Assembly (NCBI GenBank): GCA_030018575.1
Contig: JASEIA010000034.1
Location: 1 to 13,999 of the forward strand
Direction: 5' to 3'
From: Nanobdellota archaeon
GTDB taxonomy: Archaea; Nanobdellota; Nanobdellia; SCGC-AAA011-G17; GW2011-AR17
Length of the DNA stretch: 13,999 nucleotides
Part shown: positions 12,792-13,999 of the stretch, one piece after another
Position numbering within the stretch: the first letter of the stretch is position 1
How the letters are laid out: each line of letters opens with the position of its first letter
Made by a program: the position numbers and the translations under genes
The notes under the pieces: generated by a model
Databases searched by the model: none
What the model was told of the DNA's origin: nothing
The model's input: only the letters and a program-made list of their open reading frames with translations

Positions 12792-12983
12792 CTAACGGCA
12801 TGAATTCCATCTTGTTATCTGAGAACCATCACCATGAACTTTATAAACATGACTCAATTTTAGTTCATCTATATTTTTAAGCCCAGCTAATGAAGCAATA
12901 ACCGCCAGCCCTGTATCAACAAAAGGATTTCCAGTCAGTTCAATTTTAATATCTTCCATCTCCTCCGCCACACATCTCACCAC
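12792..12983 (-). pseudogene. Fragment resembling the N-terminus of Cas8 (Cst1-type) large subunit
   Basis: 63 codons from GTG at 12983, or 55 from the ATG at 12959, which fits the family's start better. The fragment IELTGNPFVDTGLAVIASL (from residue 6 of the ATG form) closely resembles the opening GNPFVD-G motif of Cst1/Cas8a-type CRISPR effector subunits, and DELKLSHVYKVHGDGSQITRWNS continues in the same style. Full proteins have several hundred residues including CxxC zinc motifs; here a TAG follows at once and no continuation is visible in any frame before the EF-1A promoter. It is the last gene of a cas6-led operon. I read it as a truncated cas8, though a deliberately short, functional protein cannot be excluded. 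Family assignment is from memory of the motif. Confidence 0.55.
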
Positions 12984-13309
12984 TCCAACTCCCCCTTCCT
13001 CTCTTTCTCTCTCATCTTTTCCAAAAGGGGAATATCCTCCCTTTTCTGCTCTTCAGAGCCGTTCTGCTTAACCCATGCGATATGCCTGTCCCAGTCGCCG
13101 CCAAACCATGACTCGTTTTCAAGCCATGAAAATGACTCTGGAGTAATCGGCTTTCCTTCCAGCCTCTTATTTGCTTTTTCAGCGCGCTCCATGTCAATAT
13201 CCTTCAAGAAGTCCAAAAACTCCTTCTTTAATCCGCTTTCTTCCAAGAGTTCCTCAAACTCCTTTTTCAATACCAGATTTTTCATGGGTTTATTAGTGCC
13301 TTTATTCAT
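12977..13309 (-). CDS. Small acidic protein in the cas6 operon, unknown
   Basis: 110 aa. The ATG (13307-13309) overlaps the stop of the zinc-ribbon gene; an in-frame ATG at 13285 is an alternative. The protein is highly charged and helical, with an aromatic patch in the middle (SWLENESWFGGDWDRHIAWVKQNG, residues about 60-83) containing four Trp. No cysteine and no membrane segment is present. I recognise no family. It overlaps the start of the Cas8-like fragment by 7 nt, and lies between cas6 and that fragment, a place where standard type I-B operons have no extra gene, so it may be an accessory gene of this locus or a gene placed there by rearrangement. Confidence 0.65.
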   Translation of the reverse strand: MNKGTNKPMKNLVLKKEFEELLEESGLKKEFLDFLKDIDMERAEKANKRLEGKPITPESFSWLENESWFGGDWDRHIAWVKQNGSEEQKREDIPLLEKMREKERKGELEW

Positions 13310-13662
13310 TGCTCCACCCTTTCCCTAAACAGAATAATATCTTTTGTATTGTCCCTTCCTTTGCACCCAAGCTTCCATAAGCTCTTTTCAACCGTGCCTA
13401 AAACCTCATAGTCCTTGTCTGTTATTCCCCTGCCATGCAGGGAGCTTGCAGGCTCATTTATCTCATTCTTGTTCACAATCAGCAAATCGCAATCCTTGCA
13501 ATACATGCAGTGCTTGTTGAGAAACATCATCTGCCCAAAATTGAATTTTATTGCTATTGGAATCTTTATCTGCCTGACAGAGTGAGAGCATTTCGGGCAT
13601 TTTGAATATGTTTCATTAGCTAAAAGAAAAGCATACTTTGTTTTTATCTTTGCATTTCCCAA
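13306..13662 (-). CDS. Zinc-ribbon protein in the cas6 operon
   Basis: 118 aa from a TTG at 13662, 2 nt after the cas6 stop; no in-frame ATG or GTG occurs before the first zinc knuckle. C22-x2-C25 (SKCPKCSHSV) and a second knuckle with HCMYCKDCDLLIV (residues about 51-63; C-x2-C-x2-C) can form a zinc ribbon. The second half (about 65-118) is a charged region with GITDKDYEVLGTVEKSLWKLGCKG. I do not recognise a named family. The stop overlaps the next ATG (13306-13309). Tight packing behind cas6 implies co-expression. A role in nucleic-acid binding is possible but unproven. Confidence 0.65.
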   Translation of the reverse strand: MGNAKIKTKYAFLLANETYSKCPKCSHSVRQIKIPIAIKFNFGQMMFLNKHCMYCKDCDLLIVNKNEINEPASSLHGRGITDKDYEVLGTVEKSLWKLGCKGRDNTKDIILFRERVEQ

Positions 13663-13664
13663 TT

Positions 13665-13999
13665 TTACCTCACATTCACAAACCCAAACCCATACGTGTT
13701 TCTCTCTCCAAACCCGCAGTCTATTCCAAAGTCAAGCACTCTCTTCTGCTCCCTGCCAAGCCGCGTGAACATAAAATCCCATAAGGAGCCTATTACTTTA
13801 TATTCTTTTCCATTGATAACCAGATGATTGCATACCTGCCTCACAAACTTGTACTGCTCAAATAATGGAAACTGCTCTGTCTTAACTCCATAAAACCCAT
13901 CATATTTCTTAAACAGGTTTTCTGTAAGCTGCTTGACAAAAGCGTTAAAATCAACATCCTGGCGCCAATAAATATAATTAGGGCTTCTTTTTTCAGGCG
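13665..13999 (-). CDS. cas6: C-terminal part of Cas6 CRISPR RNA endoribonuclease (5' end outside window)
   Basis: 111 codons of a minus-strand frame that enters from the window edge and stops at TAA (13665-13667). It ends in CGFGERNTYGFGFVNVR, the glycine-rich loop that marks the C-terminus of Cas6 proteins, preceded by ITINGK-like and KVIGSLWDF strands (INGKEYKVIGS) and an upstream RSPNYIYWR and NLFKKYDGFYG region typical of the second RAMP/ferredoxin fold. Cas6 cleaves the CRISPR precursor RNA in its repeats to give guide RNAs. The catalytic histidine usually lies in the N-terminal half, outside this window, so activity cannot be judged. It heads an operon with the two small proteins and the Cas8-like fragment. 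Confidence 0.82.
   Translation of the reverse strand, partial: PEKRSPNYIYWRQDVDFNAFVKQLTENLFKKYDGFYGVKTEQFPLFEQYKFVRQVCNHLVINGKEYKVIGSLWDFMFTRLGREQKRVLDFGIDCGFGERNTYGFGFVNVR

Overview
The window looks like the genome of a small-genome archaeon, most plausibly a DPANN lineage of Woesearchaeota/Pacearchaeota type. Evidence for Archaea: an archaeal/eukaryotic-type EF-1A next to uS10, an AK6/Fap7-type adenylate kinase, and TATA boxes centred 25-30 nt upstream of start codons, which implies leaderless mRNAs. The genome is very compact: seven ATGA stop/start overlaps and four convergent gene pairs whose 3' ends overlap. The phylum is an inference from gene style, not a measurement.

Layout. 1-1404 (+): the tail of an unknown gene, a ZIP metal transporter, a 42-aa zinc ribbon and a small exported Cys-rich lipoprotein. 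1497-2321: a RelE-like toxin facing tail-to-tail a winged-helix protein that carries a palindrome directly upstream of its start, then a 13-bp inverted repeat. 2322-3804: a second lipoprotein convergent with a minus-strand operon of a small membrane (holin-like) protein, pcm and a 36-aa coiled-coil ORF. 3805-5644 (+): an operon of two exported four-Cys proteins and a MetE-like protein. 5637-6284 (-): an HELGH metalloprotease. 6318-9212 (+): a radical SAM protein, ribulose-phosphate 3-epimerase, and a membrane-anchored Lon-type (S16) protease fused to a bifunctional nuclease (DUF151) domain. 9209-9622 (-): an unknown protein. 9697-10179 (+): AK6. 10162-12645 (-): a coiled-coil protein, uS10 and EF-1A, the last with a structured leader. 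12792-13999 (-): the 3' end of cas6, a zinc-ribbon protein, an unknown acidic protein and a short ORF resembling only the N-terminus of a Cas8 (Cst1-type) subunit.

The most notable points are: (1) a family of three exported proteins (973, 3805, 4320) sharing GYxxxC and Wx4CD motifs, one co-transcribed with a zinc ribbon and two with a MetE-like protein; (2) the single-chain Lon protease-DUF151 protein, in which the catalytic Ser132/Lys175 spacing matches classical Lon; (3) a cas6-led operon that breaks off inside cas8 immediately before the EF-1A transcription unit; (4) a palindrome placed for autoregulation of the wHTH gene; (5) a possible two-state hairpin in the EF-1A leader. No rRNA, tRNA, insertion sequence or CRISPR array was seen.
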